NCBI RefSeq assembly: GCF_001949145.1
Contig: NW_019091415.1
Coordinates: 1,650,715 to 1,676,558, forward strand
Source of the DNA: Acanthaster planci
Lineage: Eukaryota > Echinodermata > Asteroidea > Valvatida > Acanthasteridae
DNA length: 25,844 nt
Direction of reading: 5' to 3'
The notes beneath the pieces were generated by a model. That model worked only from the letters and a program-made list of their open reading frames with translations, was not told the DNA's origin and made no database searches. A program made the position numbers and the translations under genes. Shown here piece after piece: positions 1 to 11,000 of the stretch (positions within the stretch are counted from its first letter, which is position 1; each line of letters opens with the position of its first letter).

Positions 1-344
1 GTCTTCGAATCCTGTTAAAAAATGCCTCATATGCAAAGCATGCCCCAACAGGAAGAAGAAAAGCCACTCCTATCAAAATTCACCAATTCCAGCATGCAAC
101 ATGAACTTGGGAACAGGTCTTTATACACATGAAAATGATGAAAATCACTGAACAGTTGAAAGATAATGCCTACACGGCAACGTCACCACTTGGAAACAGA
201 CAGCTCCGAAACAATCCATCCCCCAAAGTAATTGAATTGTCTTCTCAAATTGTACACCCTGTATGAATATCCTATATACCGGTAGATAAGATCCAGAAAA
301 CCATTAATTCTGCCAACGGGTGCAGTCCCTGCCTGCCCAGAAAT

Positions 345-1409
345 ATTACGACTTATGAACCCCATGACCTCCCTGATGGCATTGGCTACACTTGTGGAAA
401 GCGACACCCAAAGAAGCGGCAACCCTTAATACTGTTAAATGCAAAACAAAAACCTAGCTTTGGTGGTTGCAAGCCTGATTGACAAACTACTGCCAGTAGT
501 AGCTGTTTTTGCTTGCTACTGCTGCTGCTTCAACAGTGAGCCATAGCTCTGAATCAACAATACCCCATGATCGAGCTGGAATGGCTTTCTGCCATAACCA
601 AAATTGTTCGTCATAGGCCTTCCAACCCCATCCAGGGAATTGGAGGGCTGCTGTTTGAATAGTCTCAGCATATTTAAGCAGTTCAGCCCAACGAGATGGG
701 TGTTTCATGAAGAAGACAGACACATGTATGAAAGGCAGATTGCCATTTGTCAAAGGAATCGATTTTCTTGGGTGGCTTTGTAGCTTTTTTCACTACCAAC
801 CTATCCCCAATCAGGGTGAATGCAACTTCTGGATTAGTTTCCCTCATTGCTATTGTGGGGGCCGCATTATTCTGATAGAGCTATGCTAAGTCAACATACT
901 TTCCCCCATATCTTCTCCTCGAGTGAGATAGGGAGAAGGGACCCTAACGGGATACACATGCTAGGCATACTTAGGGATTCTGGGAAAACACTGGGGCAGT
1001 TGGTCTGTGGTATCATTAGGAAACCCAACTAAGCTAGCAGTTGTACCTGGCCCAGCAGCTGGTTCTGGAATAACGCTTGGTGCACTTGAGCTCCTTTCTG
1101 GGTTGTCAGCCTCACTGGGGTGCAATGCTTGCCAAACAGTGGTCGCGATAGGGCTCGTAAGAAGAGCCCCCACCTCCCTGGGTTCTGCGCTGTGTAGCTG
1201 AGGAGGCACTGCCGCTGAAGATGGTGCCAGTGTGGTGATGAGGGCATCGCAGAAGTAGCCCAAGACATGTCAGCTTCAGCAGCTACCGCATTGGCAGTGG
1301 CTTGTGATGAACACCGCAGAGGTTGCTGGCTGACTCTAGCAGCCTTTTGTGGCCGAGGCCTGGTAGGCCTAGTTCCAGCCTTTTTGCTGGCTTTCTGCTG
1401 CCGAGGCAT
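345..1409 (-). pseudogene. Gag-like ORF of a DIRS-type (tyrosine-recombinase) retroelement, broken
   Basis: Three frames together read as one decayed Gag-like protein. It starts at the ATG at 1409 (MPRQQKASKKAG) with a basic, Pro/Ala/Ser-rich amino end. A frame change near 1263 leads into a Ser/Pro-rich linker. Around 740-865 a further frame holds a conserved-looking stretch with DRLVVKKATKPPKK and FDKWQSAF, and after a shift near 740 comes HPSRWAELLKYAETIQ and FPGWGWKAYDEQF (487-735). This Trp-rich block is typical of the first ORF of DIRS/Ngaro-like elements, where it precedes a zinc knuckle. A degenerate knuckle, CSQCHQGGHGVHKS, can be read around 355-400; its last ligand is Ser instead of Cys. 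No reverse transcriptase follows on the left. Family assignment is from recognition of the motif pattern, not a search. Confidence 0.6.
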
Positions 1410-3256
1410 TGTGCTATAGCTCAGTTAATGCCGACCAAACAGCAAACAGGACTCCCTTCCTCCGGCTAGATTTCAAATCCCACTGAGCTTAAATCATGTC
1501 ATGCAGTGTGATCATACATGCAGTTTCAGCACACTCCAGCTTGCCAACCACAGTCTGGCCTTGAAGGATCCATGAGGTGGCACCTAGTAATGTTCAGATG
1601 GACAGTACACAACCATTTTTTCCAAAGTAGGCCTAACACTTGTCCAGCATCTCTTGAGTCTTGGACAGCAAGGATATCCCAAGAAGGAGAGGCCCCACAC
1701 TTTAGCCCTCCAGATAGTCTGTGCTTGCAGTAATTCAGCAGCCTGCAATGCACTGTCATCCACAGCAAATGTGCTCAACAGAGAGGATGATCCCAGCTTG
1801 GACCAGAATGACCAAGCTGTCAGTCCTCATAATATTCCACAGAAAGAATATTCCAATTGATCCTGCTCCCAGAATTATTCCATACAGAGAGTGTTCAAAT
1901 TGACCCAGCTTGCCCAACAAGCTGTGACAGAATGATCCTCACATGAAAATTTCCCTCCTAAACTAGCATTGCCTGGCAGAAGTAATCTGACCCCTTGCCT
2001 GATTGGCTAAAACAGTGGACTGTGATTGGCTACCAGTTAGTGCTCAGTAACTTGATTGGCCCACTTTATGAATAATCAGTGCTAGAATCCTCTTCAGAAT
2101 CCACCTTTTGTGAAACCTTCAATTTTCAAACTGTCATAACTGCAAGAACAGGGGGGGAACAATTGAATGCAAACTGGTGCAGATTTGTGGGGATCTGTGG
2201 CAGCTATCTGGAACCATGAATATAACCACACAAGGCAGTACAGATTTTACAGCATTCTTCTTCTAACCACGAAAAGCTGCATACATGCTTGTGATCCCAC
2301 CTTATGCATAAAGAGTTGGGCTGAGTGCAAAAAGTATAACATCTGCCAGGAACTGTGTCCGCTGTCTAGGGCAGTGCACATAGGACTATGTGCCTATATC
2401 TAATGCAGTAAGATTCTTCATATCTTGCAAAGCAACAGATCTGTGTACCACCAAGTATAAAGAGTTCTGTTAAAATATATGCATTGTGACAGAACCTCCT
2501 GTTGTGGTGTAGGATATGTTTTAAACCCAAGTGACTCTTAGCACCCATATGCTAGGAGTTGTGGGCTTCAAACATTATATTTCACATCACAGCAGGCAAT
2601 AATTGTTTTCCTAGACCTCTTTTATGACTGCTTTGTGATATTTTTGTCACCTGGGTGTCTCGAAAATTGTCTTGATCAGTTGTTCAATTGCTGGTCACAT
2701 GTGCCTTGCTCATAAGAAATGTCTTTCAGAGAAGATCTTATATGTGTCTTCAAACATAGTATAATTTGTTAAAAAACTTTATTACAAAGAAGCAAACATC
2801 AAACAAACTTCAACCAGTGAACCAAAAAATGCTGTGCTCCAACAGCTGATCATAGCACATGCCAGTTCTCTACTTCTACCAGGGTCAACTACCTAGTGTA
2901 TGTTGACAAAGGTATACCTGTGAAGTCTGGTTAGTGGTTCCTGCATAATGGTTTGGACTGTTAAGTGCGGACTACATGTAGTCCATGATATTGATTGATA
3001 TATCCATGATATATTGCAGTGTGGTATCACTGATGCATAATATCCAGTGTAGGGGTAAAATCCTTTTTTGTTGCATGGTCATATTATTGTTCTGAGCCAA
3101 TTGAAATACAGTTTCTACTACGTTCAACCTATCCACATAACCTACATTTGCATATTTCCCTGGTGCTATTATGCGATTCGCTAAAGTCTCAACTGCCAGT
3201 ACATCCTTTTGTTCTTCTTATGGCGTAATATTTCCAAAATATATAGTTTTATTTTT
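1410..3256. other. No gene recognised; AT-rich intergenic DNA with a CCAAT-box cluster
   Basis: Open frames here are all under 80 codons, overlap each other on both strands and show no motif. The one structured item I see is three ATTGGC copies (CCAAT boxes read on the minus strand) at 2002-2007, 2025-2030 and 2055-2060. No coding exon with convincing splice sites was found. Confidence 0.5.
2002..2060 (-). promoter_or_regulatory. Cluster of three CCAAT boxes
   Basis: ATTGGC occurs three times in 59 bp (2002, 2025, 2055), i.e. GCCAAT on the minus strand, at spacings of 23 and 30 bp. NF-Y-type promoters often hold several CCAAT boxes roughly three helical turns apart. No TATA box or downstream gene supports a promoter here, so this is a weak call. 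Confidence 0.25.
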
Positions 3257-3432
3257 GCCAGCCTTCAGCTACATGTATATTATTTGGAGTTAAGTATAAA
3301 TCTGATTTGCATTCAATAATTTCCTTTTTTGTACATATTTGGTTAGATATTTTGCTACTTCTTGCTTTTATGGTTGCCAACCTTAAGTTATATTATTTGC
3401 ATTTAAGTATAAATCTGATTTACATTTTGATA
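3257..3432 (+). repeat. Diverged direct repeat, two copies of about 55-60 bp
   Basis: Copy one is about 3257-3316 and copy two about 3376-3432. Both run GCCA(G/A)CCTT, then TATATTATTTG, then TTAAGTATAAATCTGATTT(G/A)CATT. The second copy lacks a few bases near its start. The 60-bp spacer is unrelated. This looks like a local duplication or a degraded tandem satellite. Confidence 0.7.
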
Positions 3433-3499
3433 AACTATATCTGTAAATATTCATGTTTCCCTGTATGTTCTATCCAGTTAGTTAGGGGAGCCCCTCGAC

Positions 3500-3650
3500 A
3501 GAAACTTGTTTCTTTTGGGTAATCCTGTGGGAGCTGATTGGGTATTATTATGTTTCTGTTATGTCTATTGCAGTGTTTATTTGTTTTCTTGTCTGTAATT
3601 TATTGTATGTATTATCCCGAAAAATGAAATAAATGAAATGAAATGAAATT
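3500..3650 (+). repeat. LINE-like 3' end with AAATG-type tail
   Basis: A T-rich stretch ends in a short run of AAATGAAAT units at 3621-3650. Simple tails of this kind end many non-LTR retrotransposons of invertebrates. No LINE coding sequence precedes it, so it would be a strongly 5'-truncated copy. It could also be a plain microsatellite. Confidence 0.35.
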
Positions 3651-3652
3651 GT

Positions 3653-3942
3653 CATCTACCAAGATGCACCATGTCCTCTTTATTTAGTGTCATTACATAT
3701 GTTCATGTTTTTTGACATCTCCAACTTTCTCAAATTCTTCATTCACTACACAAGTTTGGTGATAACCTTTGATTCGCTGTCTCATCAGTAAATAAACCTA
3801 TTTCATCATATCTCCACTCTTTCTTGGTAAGAGTGTGTTTTCGTGTGACTATTTGTATGCTTTGCTTTTCTGCTTGTTATCATTTTAGATTTAGTGATTG
3901 CTGTAACTACTGTGATCTTCATATCTTCTGCCCCTCTACATA
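3653..3942. other. No feature seen
   Basis: AT-rich DNA without ORFs, splice-like exons or repeats that I can support. Confidence 0.4.
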
Positions 3943-4212
3943 TTATAGGACCTGGTCCTCAGGATAGAAGGGTGATTTGTTCTCTCCCCCCCCCCGTCTA
4001 ACTGAGGGAACCCTGTCACCAGAGACAACCAGAGATTGTATAAGGTCTGCAGCATTATCTATCTCCAGATAACACCAGACTCGTGTCTCCTCCTTGTGGA
4101 GGGGTACGACTGAAGTGACCCTGGGGACCTTAACACGAAGTGAATAGTGTTCATTTGGTCCCACAAGAGCATAAAGGACATTTTCAGTAATTACCGTCCT
4201 GCATCTTCCCAT
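3943..4212 (-). CDS. Unassigned 89-codon ORF
   Basis: An uninterrupted frame from ATG at 4212 to a stop at 3943. Its composition looks more coding-like than the other short frames nearby: stretches such as EETRVWCYLEIDNAADL mix hydrophobic and charged residues as in a folded domain. I do not recognise a family, and no start context or partner gene supports it. A run of nine C at 3984-3993 falls inside it, giving a Gly/Arg-rich patch. It may be a fragment of a transposable-element ORF, an unspliced host exon, or chance. Confidence 0.25.
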   Translation of the reverse strand: MGRCRTVITENVLYALVGPNEHYSLRVKVPRVTSVVPLHKEETRVWCYLEIDNAADLIQSLVVSGDRVPSVRRGGGENKSPFYPEDQVL

Positions 4213-4359
4213 TGTAAACTACGCCAGCTGTACACAGGCCACCACAGCACTATGTCAGCCTACAAACAGGCCAAAATCTTTAGTCAGATCCTGCCAACCT
4301 TGAATTCTGAGATCGTAACCTAAGCAGGAGTCAAATACTTGGTTCGCTTTCCAACCATT

Positions 4360-4660
4360 CACCAAGTTAACTGAGCAAAATTAAACACTAGCCCCAATCC
4401 AACGGGTGGGTGCTAATCAGAACTTGGGCTGCTTGCCGAATAAACAGGGCCTGCTGGCCATCATGGTGCCATGTTTGGCATACATTGGACCAAATCCTTT
4501 GCACACTGATTAATCATTCACTTTAACAGCATACTGATCAAAGTTGAACACCACCCAGTTAACCAGAACTGCGGTAGCTTACCGAACAGATAGGGGCATG
4601 CTTGCCTTCATACACGTACTTGCCATGCTCAGCACACACACGGGCCAAAATTTTATGGGA
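4360..4660. repeat. Two diverged, related segments in direct orientation
   Basis: Segments at about 4415-4500 and 4555-4640 share an order of short matches: AATCAGAACT or AACCAGAACT, GCTTGCCGAA or GCTTACCGAA, then GGCC or GCCT(T)CAT, then GG(A/G)CCAAA. Similarity is clearly below 80 percent with several indels. Probably an old duplication inside an unidentified repeat. Confidence 0.35.
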
Positions 4661-5730
4661 TGCTAGCAAAGCATTACCTTAAATGGGACAACATGAGTAG
4701 TAGGTTGAGCATTTTGAAGTCTAACTTGACAGGGGATATTCCTGCAATTACCCAAATTGTCTTTTGTGAATCTAACTTGATACCAACTTCCTCTGTAAAT
4801 TAGAGGGTTCTTAAAGGAAGACTTGAGAGCTAGAAGAAATTCTAGAGCTAGAAAGAACTATTTTTGTTTCCCAGCACTAAAATACATTTAGCACCAGAAC
4901 ATAAATCAAAACATGACATTCCAACAATTGCTAATATCAAACAGCACACGAGAAATAAGACAGCAAGGGTAAACATGGGGAAACTAATGTGAAACTGAAG
5001 ACCAAGAAGTGCTTTGGATAGGATGACAAACAGATAAATTGACGGCCTTAACATACAGTATGTAATAGACTTCCAATTCCTCATTAGTTACAATTTCATT
5101 CACAAAACCACCTCAGTAGTAAGATGACAAATGTTTGATAAAAACTAGAAACAACTGGGTTATTACTCACAGACAAGCTCGGTTGGAGAGAACTGAAGAT
5201 TTGGAACGGATCGATAACGGGCTGTTAAATAAATTGCGAAATCCATCTGCCTCATTCAAATTTGTTTTGCAACTTGCCTAGAAGTTCATTGTGCCTATAC
5301 ATTGCTGACTTGAGGCAAACGAAATCTGGGACCTTGAAAACACAGTGAAAATCTTTGCAACAAACTTTGAATTTGCCAATCACCCACAAACCATTATGAT
5401 AATATAACTGTTGCTCGAATACAGGTAAATTAAACTGGTGTGCCCATTGTATATGTATGATTTGCATTTTTGCATTTAACAAGGTTATTTGATTTCAGAA
5501 GGAGGCGTGCCATGTGCAAAGTAATTAGTTCTGTGTTCAGTGGCGTGTGTTTGTAATGTATACATAATCTGAAAAGTTTAGACGCTGTTTTATTTATTAT
5601 TATCGTTTTTTCTTCTTCCTGAGCGTGTGATATGTTTGTTGGTTTTCGTTTGTGTCAGTATATTTTAATCTACTCTGCCTAAAACATTATTAAGTCTACA
5701 CTTATCCTTCTTTGGCTGTGATAACTCTTA
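4661..5730. other. No gene recognised
   Basis: Short minus-strand frames at 4848-5084 and 5252-5482 have no recognisable motif and no supporting context. I see no other structure in this stretch. Confidence 0.4.
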
Positions 5731-5731
5731 C

Positions 5732-5830
5732 TAATAATAATAATAGCAGATTCTTATATAGCGCACATATCCATCACAACTTATGCTCAAGGCGCTTCTC
5801 AAGCGAAACGCATCCAAAACTGTTTCAGAG
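5732..5830 (-). repeat. 3' end of an L2-like LINE or its SINE partner, (TAA)n tail
   Basis: On the plus strand a (TAA)n run (5732-5744) is followed by TTATATAGCGCACATATCC and ATGCTCAAGGCGCT. Read on the minus strand this is a 3' terminus ending in (TTA)n. The core (5748-5796) matches, with substitutions and small indels, the segment 9574-9616 next to the LINE coding remnant on the same strand. Such shared tails arise from 5'-truncated LINE copies or from SINEs that borrow a LINE 3' end. No LINE coding sequence is visible upstream. Confidence 0.65.
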
Positions 5831-5859
5831 AAGGTTCTCAACATGCTCAGGACTGGGGC

Positions 5860-7328
5860 TAGGGGTTACACTCATGTTTTTTCTGCTGTGTAATGATTGA
5901 AGTCAAACCTGGCTCAGAACTACTGACATGACTGAGAGTTACCCACAATGCTTGCATTGGAGACACAATGCTTGCAGCAGATGGAGTCTCTGTATACTAG
6001 CCTTGCAGTGCTGCTGCGAAGTATGGACCTGAGCCCCATACTCACTAAACATGAAGATGCGATGACAATAAAGGAATTAGACACGCTGTGCCTAGGCGTA
6101 TATTTACCACAGACACTGCAGTACAGGGCATTGAACACAAACCACTGGAATTACACCAATACAAACCTAAACACACCCTGTAACTACACTACAATTAGAA
6201 GTATTGAATAATGTTAACCAAAGATAATCATCTTAGGGATATTAGGCTGTAGCCTGCCAATAGTCATCTTGAACTCAACTCACCGCCTGTTATGCTTCCA
6301 CCGCCAGCTGCAGTTGGACACCCACTGGAACCGGTGCCGGAACATCAACGGCATGGGTGGTGCTGGGTGGGCTGCTCCACTGACTGTACATGGTGGTGAG
6401 CAGTGGTGGTTCTCATAGCTAAACAGACTCCTGGTTGACTTGCTGTTGATAGTCCCAACATGTCAGGACATCATCCACCAACCAAGGTTGGGCATCCTAC
6501 ATCCAGATCCGGTACAACTCCACCTGACTTGATAGCCATTGTGCAGTGATCCTTCTGAGCATTAGGACTTTCTCGGGAGTGCCATGGCTGCAAGAGGTTG
6601 ATGGCTGGCTGTCTACCTGCAAACTATCATGTTGAATATGGCATTTCAGTTCTTGGTACTAAGAAAAGACTTTGGATCAAACTAAGGCACCTGTAGGGGA
6701 TGTAGCTGCTTTTTCATGCACTTCTGTAATAACACGGGCCTCCAGGTAGCTACTGTCCCCAACTACCATTCTGCCAGTACTGCCATACACAGTGGCTGAT
6801 GGCTCCTCCATCTTGGACAGTGCTTAACGGTCAAAATATACATTTAATTTGCTAAACGTTTAGCCACATTTGAATTTGCCATTTAACTGTTTAAATGTTT
6901 GGCCAACCCAAAAAACAAAGGCCGTTGCATGTCAGCTCTGTTTTTCTGCTTAACAAGTGAGTTTTTTAATGCAGGTATGTAGCTCAACAACAATGCATAT
7001 TTGTGGTTGTCCGAGCGCAAGCTGATATCCTATTATTGACAACATAAGACTTTCAACAAAAAAAAATAAAGAGAGAGAGAGAACGGAGGGGAGATGGACT
7101 GATCTGGACTGACAGAGATCACTGTGTAATTATGAGGAATTCATTTGGCCTGTTCAGCAGAATATTTTTTTTCTTCAAAAAAGATCAAATGTTATGTGGA
7201 GAAAGTTATTTATAAATTCAGAGGCCTGGAAAATGTCTACGTCTTACGTTATTTGCCATAAATTAATGTCAAGAAAAGGAGATGAAGGAACATTACTGAA
7301 GGGCTGTACAACAGGGCTGTACAACAAA
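5860..7328. other. No gene assigned; one 44-codon minus ORF and a (GA)n tract
   Basis: Most of this stretch shows nothing. On the minus strand 6677-6811 encodes a 44-residue frame starting MEEPSATVYGSTG and including YLEARVITEVHEK. After frame changes, further open stretches follow down to about 6480, so a decayed coding region may lie at 6300-6811; I do not recognise it. A short (GA)n run sits near 7070-7084. Confidence 0.3.
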
Positions 7329-7347
7329 GCCTGGCTAACAGCCAGGC
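7329..7347. repeat. Perfect hairpin, 8-bp stem, 3-nt loop
   Basis: GCCTGGCT at 7329-7336 pairs with AGCCAGGC at 7340-7347 around the loop AAC. Just upstream GGGCTGTACAACA is present twice in tandem (about 7302-7326). Confidence 0.7.
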
Positions 7348-7373
7348 AGGGTCCAGACAGCGTGCTTTAGGGG

Positions 7374-7427
7374 CCCAGAATTTTCCATGGTAATACTGTT
7401 TCTTGGCAACAGTAGCATAATTCTGGG
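7374..7427. repeat. Nested inverted repeat, 54 nt
   Basis: CCCAGAATT at 7374-7382 pairs with AATTCTGGG at 7419-7427, and inside it ACTGTT (7395-7400) pairs with AACAGT (7408-7413). The unpaired arms are unequal. It could be the remnant of a miniature inverted-repeat element or a small-RNA-like hairpin; no target duplication was found to settle it. Confidence 0.5.
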
Positions 7428-8695
7428 ACTGTGCAAGTGTATCCTACCAATGGCTGTTTTACTCGCAAAGAATAAAAATATACATTGTGTCTAACGGAAC
7501 AACAGAGCTGTCAATCACTCCTCAGGAGATTTCTTTTCCGCAGAGCTGGGGTGGATTTTTAGATTTTTTTCCATCAGGGCTCCCGAGCCACTTGAAAATA
7601 ATCATGTCTTCCCATGTATTTTTTGGTGTTTTGGCGTCAAAGTCAGAAAAATGATCATGATATTAAGTATTAAAACAGCTGAATATTTTTGTTTGATGTT
7701 TAGACAAATTAAACCTTGGCCAGGGTACTCTTAGGCTGGACTGGCTAGCTCTAAGAATTTTTTCTGCTCACTCAAAAACTAACTAGGGTCTGTTTACGCT
7801 TTTGCCTGTCCTCAAAAACGGAAAAAGAGGGAATTAATGGAATTCAGTATGGTGCATGTACCGGCAAAATACACCAGAAAAAATACTAGAAAGTAAATTT
7901 TAACCTTCTTTATTCGAGTGAGATTTGGCTACACAAAAACCACATTTACAGCACTGCGACAGGGATGTGTCTCACTTGGTGCTGTAAGGGTTGTGATTGG
8001 ACAGTCACCATGTGAGCTGTGCGCCTGTGCTGGAGTTGAGCGGGCGGCGGCACCAAGGGTAAAGCTGCTTGTCTTATTTCATCGATGGACTTCTTCACAA
8101 AGAACTAGAGAGCTTTGTTTCATCCTTCAGACATTTTCAATCCTAACATCTCTACGCACTCAGGAACTTCTTCAGATAAACTCTGGTATGCTGTATGTAG
8201 ACTAGAATGGCACCTGGCACAAAGTAAGGGCTTTAAGGGTCATTGTCTCAGCTTTTTGTGACATCCACTCATCCACACTGACCAGTAACTAGAGACACCA
8301 ATGCCAGCTGGATGATGTTTTAACGATCAAATTTGACAACATAAGCCCTCCCGACAAAGTTAATGTCCTATCATAGCACACAACATCAGGGAAGTATCCA
8401 CGTCATGGACCTACTGTACCTCCAGGGTGTACCACAATATCACGTAATCATAATGTCATCACGCTATTTATTACAGGATGTGGAATATTTATTTTTTCCT
8501 ACAGATTTCCAAAGCCTTTTTTGGCTCTCTTGTCAATTTTGCACCCTCATTAAAATTACACAGTCCAAAGTCTCGCACACCAATAATGTACTACATGAAT
8601 AGCATCACGATGACCTCATCAGGTGTCAAATTACAAGCACTTAAGTTTTATTTATGTAAAATTTTCAAGAATCCACATAAAATCAACCTGTAGAG
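7428..8695. other. No gene recognised
   Basis: AT-rich DNA. The plus-strand frames at 7918-8205 and 8363-8693 are short, mutually overlapping and without motif. Confidence 0.4.
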
Positions 8696-8699
8696 AGAA

Positions 8700-8855
8700 G
8701 ATGGTGAGAAGCAGTCACAGTTTTAGAGGTGGGAGGAAAACCCCAGAGGAATTTTCTTGGGTAAAACCCACGGAATCAAGTACGGACTGAAAACCCAATC
8801 CAAGTGGGCTAAGCTGAGAATCGAATGCGGACTGCAGAGGTGGAAGGTGAGAAAA
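8700..8855. repeat. Dispersed repeat with a conserved-looking core
   Basis: The order GGGAGGAAAACCCC, AAACCCACGGAATCAAG, GAAAACCCAATCC, AGAATCGAATGCGG, AGAGGTGGAAGG resembles a family of short dispersed repeats of marine invertebrates that carry GGAGGAAACC and an AATCGAACC-like box. This is recognition of a pattern, not a search, and I cannot define its ends. Confidence 0.4.
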
Positions 8856-9211
8856 AAAAACTATGCCAGCCGTACTCCTTGACTATAAAAGGCCAGAAGG
8901 AGAAAAATCTGAGAAAACAGCTATTCAACTGATTTTCAAGATGTGTGGTATAGCCTGTGTCCTGTTTTTGAAGACTTGTGGCATGTATGGTTCCGTGTAC
9001 ACTAATCCAGAAAAGTGTTGTATGTGCTCCATACTATACACATACAGTGTGATACACTGTAGTATACAGTTAAACATAATTAATTAACTACTAAGCACTT
9101 AGTTTCTATTTTTTTTTACAGTTTCATTCAAACACCTGTCACTCACTTAACTTTTTAAGTAATTCTTTTTGTTTAGTTTCATGTTTGGGTTGTTTTGACC
9201 CCCTAACACAG
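8856..9211. other. No gene; probable intron upstream of the exon at 9212
   Basis: A 74-codon frame (8863-9087) is Cys-rich but has no recognisable motif. The final stretch before 9212 is T-rich and ends in a good splice-acceptor context. Confidence 0.35.
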
Positions 9212-9336
9212 GTGCTCAACTGGATTCCTCAAGGCCAGGGACTTCTATTAATTATCCCTGGCATCAGTCCAAGTATCTGAAGGACCGGAGACAGCAGCTT
9301 GATAATGTCATGCTGAATTTAGATCCGCACACACCA
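9212..9336 (+). CDS. Candidate internal exon of an unidentified host gene
   Basis: The 125-bp segment is bounded on the left by a pyrimidine-rich tract ending CCCCCTAACACAG and on the right by the consensus donor GTAAGT at 9337-9342. After two bases that complete an upstream codon, exactly 41 codons read through without a stop in one frame; the part INYPWHQSKYLKDRRQQLDN is hydrophilic and Arg/Lys/Gln-rich, as in a helical region. The other two frames are closed or lack the phase fit. It has no ATG or stop, so start-to-stop ORF calling misses it. Neighbouring exons are not obvious; the segment at 13377 may be one. I do not recognise the protein. Confidence 0.5.
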
Positions 9337-9640
9337 GTAAGTTTTGCTAAATTTCATGTAAGCTATAAATTAATTTATGATTAGGTTTTTCCTAATGCAT
9401 TTGAGGCAGAGCTTCTAGAAAACAACCAAATCAAAACTGTCCTCTTGTGTTATGTATCCAGAGGTTTTAGGAAGGGCATGTGAGTTATGGTGTACAGCTT
9501 GTCACTGAATTAACCAGCTATTTCTTATAGCATGTTTGGATGCACCTTTTAACAAGCATTGTTTGAACACTGACGATTTATAGAGCACACAGATCCACCA
9601 AGATGCTCAAGGTGCTATTACAGTGAAATTAATTAAAAGT

Positions 9641-10030
9641 CTAATAGAAAAAATGAGTCTTCAGATCCTTCTTAAACTGCAGGAGAGAAGGGGAAGATCG
9701 TAACCATGCTGGTAGATTGTTCCAAAGACAAGATGCAGCACATGAAAAAGAGCAACCTCCCCATGAATGAAATGACTTGGGTTCTCTAAGAAGAATCATA
9801 TTACTGGATCGAAGTCTAACGCGTGGGATTGTAAGGCTGTAATAAGTCATCAATATATGCGGGAGGCAAACTGGAGAGTGATTTGTAGACAAATAAGAGC
9901 ATCTTGTAAATGATTCTGAACTTAACAGGCAACCAGTGCAGTTCTTGTAGAATCGGTGTAATGTGACAAGTCTTTCTGAAGATAGTAATGGTATGAGCAG
10001 CTGAATTCTGTTTAAACTGTAGATGATCAA
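9641..10030 (-). pseudogene. Carboxyl-terminal region of the LINE ORF2
   Basis: The 129-codon frame ends CLWNNLPAWLRSSPSLLQF followed by a Lys-rich segment and a stop at 9641. The LWNxLP...R..SL..FK..LK pattern is the usual carboxyl end of L2/CR1-like ORF2 proteins. The 3' untranslated end follows at once. Confidence 0.7.
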
Positions 10031-10054
10031 TTTGTGATTGTGGGAATATTTTAC

Positions 10055-10662
10055 CTACAGTATGAATATGGAATGATGTTGAACGAACAATGCTTGAAAC
10101 ATATGAGGGTCTAAAGACACTGTAGAATCAAAAATGACCCAAGGTCTCTGGCCAAAATCGTGAACATCTAAGTCGGATTTACAGCTTCCAGTTTCAACCA
10201 ACTTGGGTCTAGATTGGAGATATGACTGACACCACTCAAGTGTTTTTCCATGTGCCCCAAGGATATCACGAAGTCTGTGAAGCAAAATGAAATAATCAAC
10301 AGTGTTGAATGCTGCACTGAGATCAAGGACGAGTGCAGTTACTTGCCCTTCATTTGTTTCACACAAGATGTCATTTTGAACGTGTAAGAGTGAAGATTCA
10401 ACACTGTAAGCAATTTATAAGCTGTCTGAAATTTGTTGGATAAGCAATGATCGTTTATAACATCAAGCAGTTGGGATGCAGCTATCTGTTCAATGTTTTT
10501 CCCAACAAACTTCAAGATTGCAATGGGTCTATAACTACTTAAGGCTTCAGTGTTTAAATCAGCTCTCTTAAGTAGTGGGTGAATGCAAGCCAGTTTTAAA
10601 CTATCTGGGAAAACCCGTGGCTCAAAAGACTTATTAACAATTTCAACAAGGGACGGAGCCAA
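10055..10662 (-). pseudogene. Reverse transcriptase of the LINE, internally deleted
   Basis: The segment 10339-10662 holds the early blocks: FPDSLKLACIHPLLK, then SSYRPIAILKFVGK, which match the fingers region. After a frameshift near 10366 the frame 10055-10360 has motif A as LVLDLSAAFNTVDYFILLHR, with the catalytic Asp kept. About 20 residues past SYLQSRP the frame jumps to VIFDSTVSLDPH, which belongs after the active site. The blocks with the SQG-like and YADD motifs are absent, so a deletion of well over 100 codons removed the catalytic YxDD centre. Confidence 0.7.
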
Positions 10663-11000
10663 AACATGAATACACCCTGGAACAACAAAAGTCAGTACAG
10701 GATCAAGAGCACATGACTTGACAGGTGAATTATTAACAACATTGACAATTTCTGAAACAGAAGTAGGGTCAAATTTAGCAGTATACTTGATTGGAAACTG
10801 CTAGTCAATTTTTCCCCACTTCGGTGAATTCACTGCGAATGGTAGTTATTTTTCAGTGAAAGAATGCTGAGAAATTTTCAATCAAAATATCATCACAAAC
10901 AAAAGTAGGCAATAGTGGTTTCCTATTGCAACAAGCTGTTTACAACCTTAAACAATTTGTCTGATCACCTTTACACTCTGTAATGTATGATGAATAATAT

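Noticed and set aside
5712-5900. 62-codon plus ORF
   Set aside because: It reads through the (TAA)n tail and the LINE/SINE 3' end, which is non-coding repeat.
8700-8855. tRNA gene suggested by the AATCGAATGC box
   Set aside because: No cloverleaf or A box could be drawn; the string fits a dispersed repeat better.
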